Positions 14,488 to 14,521 of a DNA stretch of 14,521 bases are shown in pieces; position 1 is the stretch's first letter, and each line of letters begins with the position of its first letter. A program made the position numbers and the translations under genes. The notes below the pieces were generated by a model that had not been told where the DNA came from, did no database searches, and was given only the letters and a program-made list of their open reading frames with translations. This DNA comes from JBFELU01 sp041551965 (GTDB lineage Bacteria > Actinomycetota > Acidimicrobiia > Spongiisociales > UBA11373): contig JBFELU010000065.1 of the NCBI GenBank assembly GCA_041551965.1, positions 1 to 14,521 of the forward strand. The letters are read 5' to 3'.

Positions 14488-14519
14488 GATCGGCCCGCAG
14501 CCGAAACAGCGGGCCGATC
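14488..14519. terminator. Perfect 11-bp inverted repeat, candidate terminator at the right edge
   Basis: GATCGGCCCGC (14488-14498) and GCGGGCCGATC (14509-14519) form an 11-bp stem around a 10-nt loop. It lies upstream of the mgtE promoter, so it most likely ends a minus-strand gene beyond the window, or is bidirectional. No T-tract follows on the minus strand, and the plus-strand side is cut by the window end. Confidence 0.55.
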
Positions 14520-14521
14520 CC

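Noticed and set aside
14447..14521. Mg2+-sensing riboswitch (M-box) upstream of mgtE
   Set aside because: Only about 75 nt are available, the likely promoter is 9 nt from ATG, and the only structure is a simple hairpin upstream of that promoter.
1..14521. Hidden mobile element, CRISPR array, toxin-antitoxin or phage-defence system
   Set aside because: No transposase, integrase, terminal repeats, spaced direct repeats or defence motifs were found on either strand. The XRE gene pairs with an HbhA-like protein rather than a toxin.

Overview
The window is very GC-rich with strong G/C preference at third codon positions. It looks like chromosomal DNA of a high-GC actinobacterium. The evidence is an HbhA-like Lys-tailed protein coupled to an XRE regulator as in mycobacteria, a full-length two-domain GlnE, and several TANNNT -10 boxes 7-9 nt upstream of start codons, as expected for leaderless actinobacterial mRNAs. 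A lineage such as Acidimicrobiia is plausible, but that is inference. I saw no tRNA or rRNA gene, CRISPR array, insertion sequence, phage gene or attachment site, and no gene-free stretch over 300 bases (the longest is 158 bases, 6434-6591).

Layout. (1) 3-4457, +: the 3' part of a giant surface protein, open at the left edge. It has about ten Ig/cadherin-like repeats, a DUF11 domain split by a jelly-roll-like insert, one membrane segment, then an SH3-like module and an uncharacterised C-terminal domain predicted to be cytoplasmic. (2) 4499-5134, +: MocA-type nucleotidyltransferase. (3) 5190-5594, +: DUF4332 helix-hairpin-helix protein, ending at an inverted repeat shared with the convergent next operon. 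(4) 6433-5640, -: XRE regulator and HbhA-like protein, a two-gene operon with a 4-nt overlap. (5) 6592-7596, +: type I-beta DAHP synthase (first step of the shikimate pathway). (6) 8790-7593, -: M20 amidohydrolase whose natural start appears to be one base out of frame. (7) 11754-8860, -: GlnE, the glutamine synthetase adenylyltransferase/deadenylylase. (8) 11808-12632, +: class IV PLP enzyme (PabC or aminotransferase-like), followed by an unrecognised small gene. (9) 14446-13070, -: MgtE magnesium transporter, with a strong inverted repeat at the right edge.

Most of the window is housekeeping: aromatic biosynthesis, nitrogen control, magnesium transport, and possibly folate or amino acid metabolism. 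The genes sit in one- or two-gene units with alternating orientation, so no single shared pathway is implied. I found no clear undescribed multigene system. The points most worth a second look are the cytoplasmic C-terminal module of the giant surface protein, the frame-disrupted start of the M20 gene with a hairpin at its predicted mRNA 5' end, the Glu-to-Asp change at a metal-ligand position of the DAHP synthase, and the conserved XRE-HbhA pair with an inverted repeat over its promoter.
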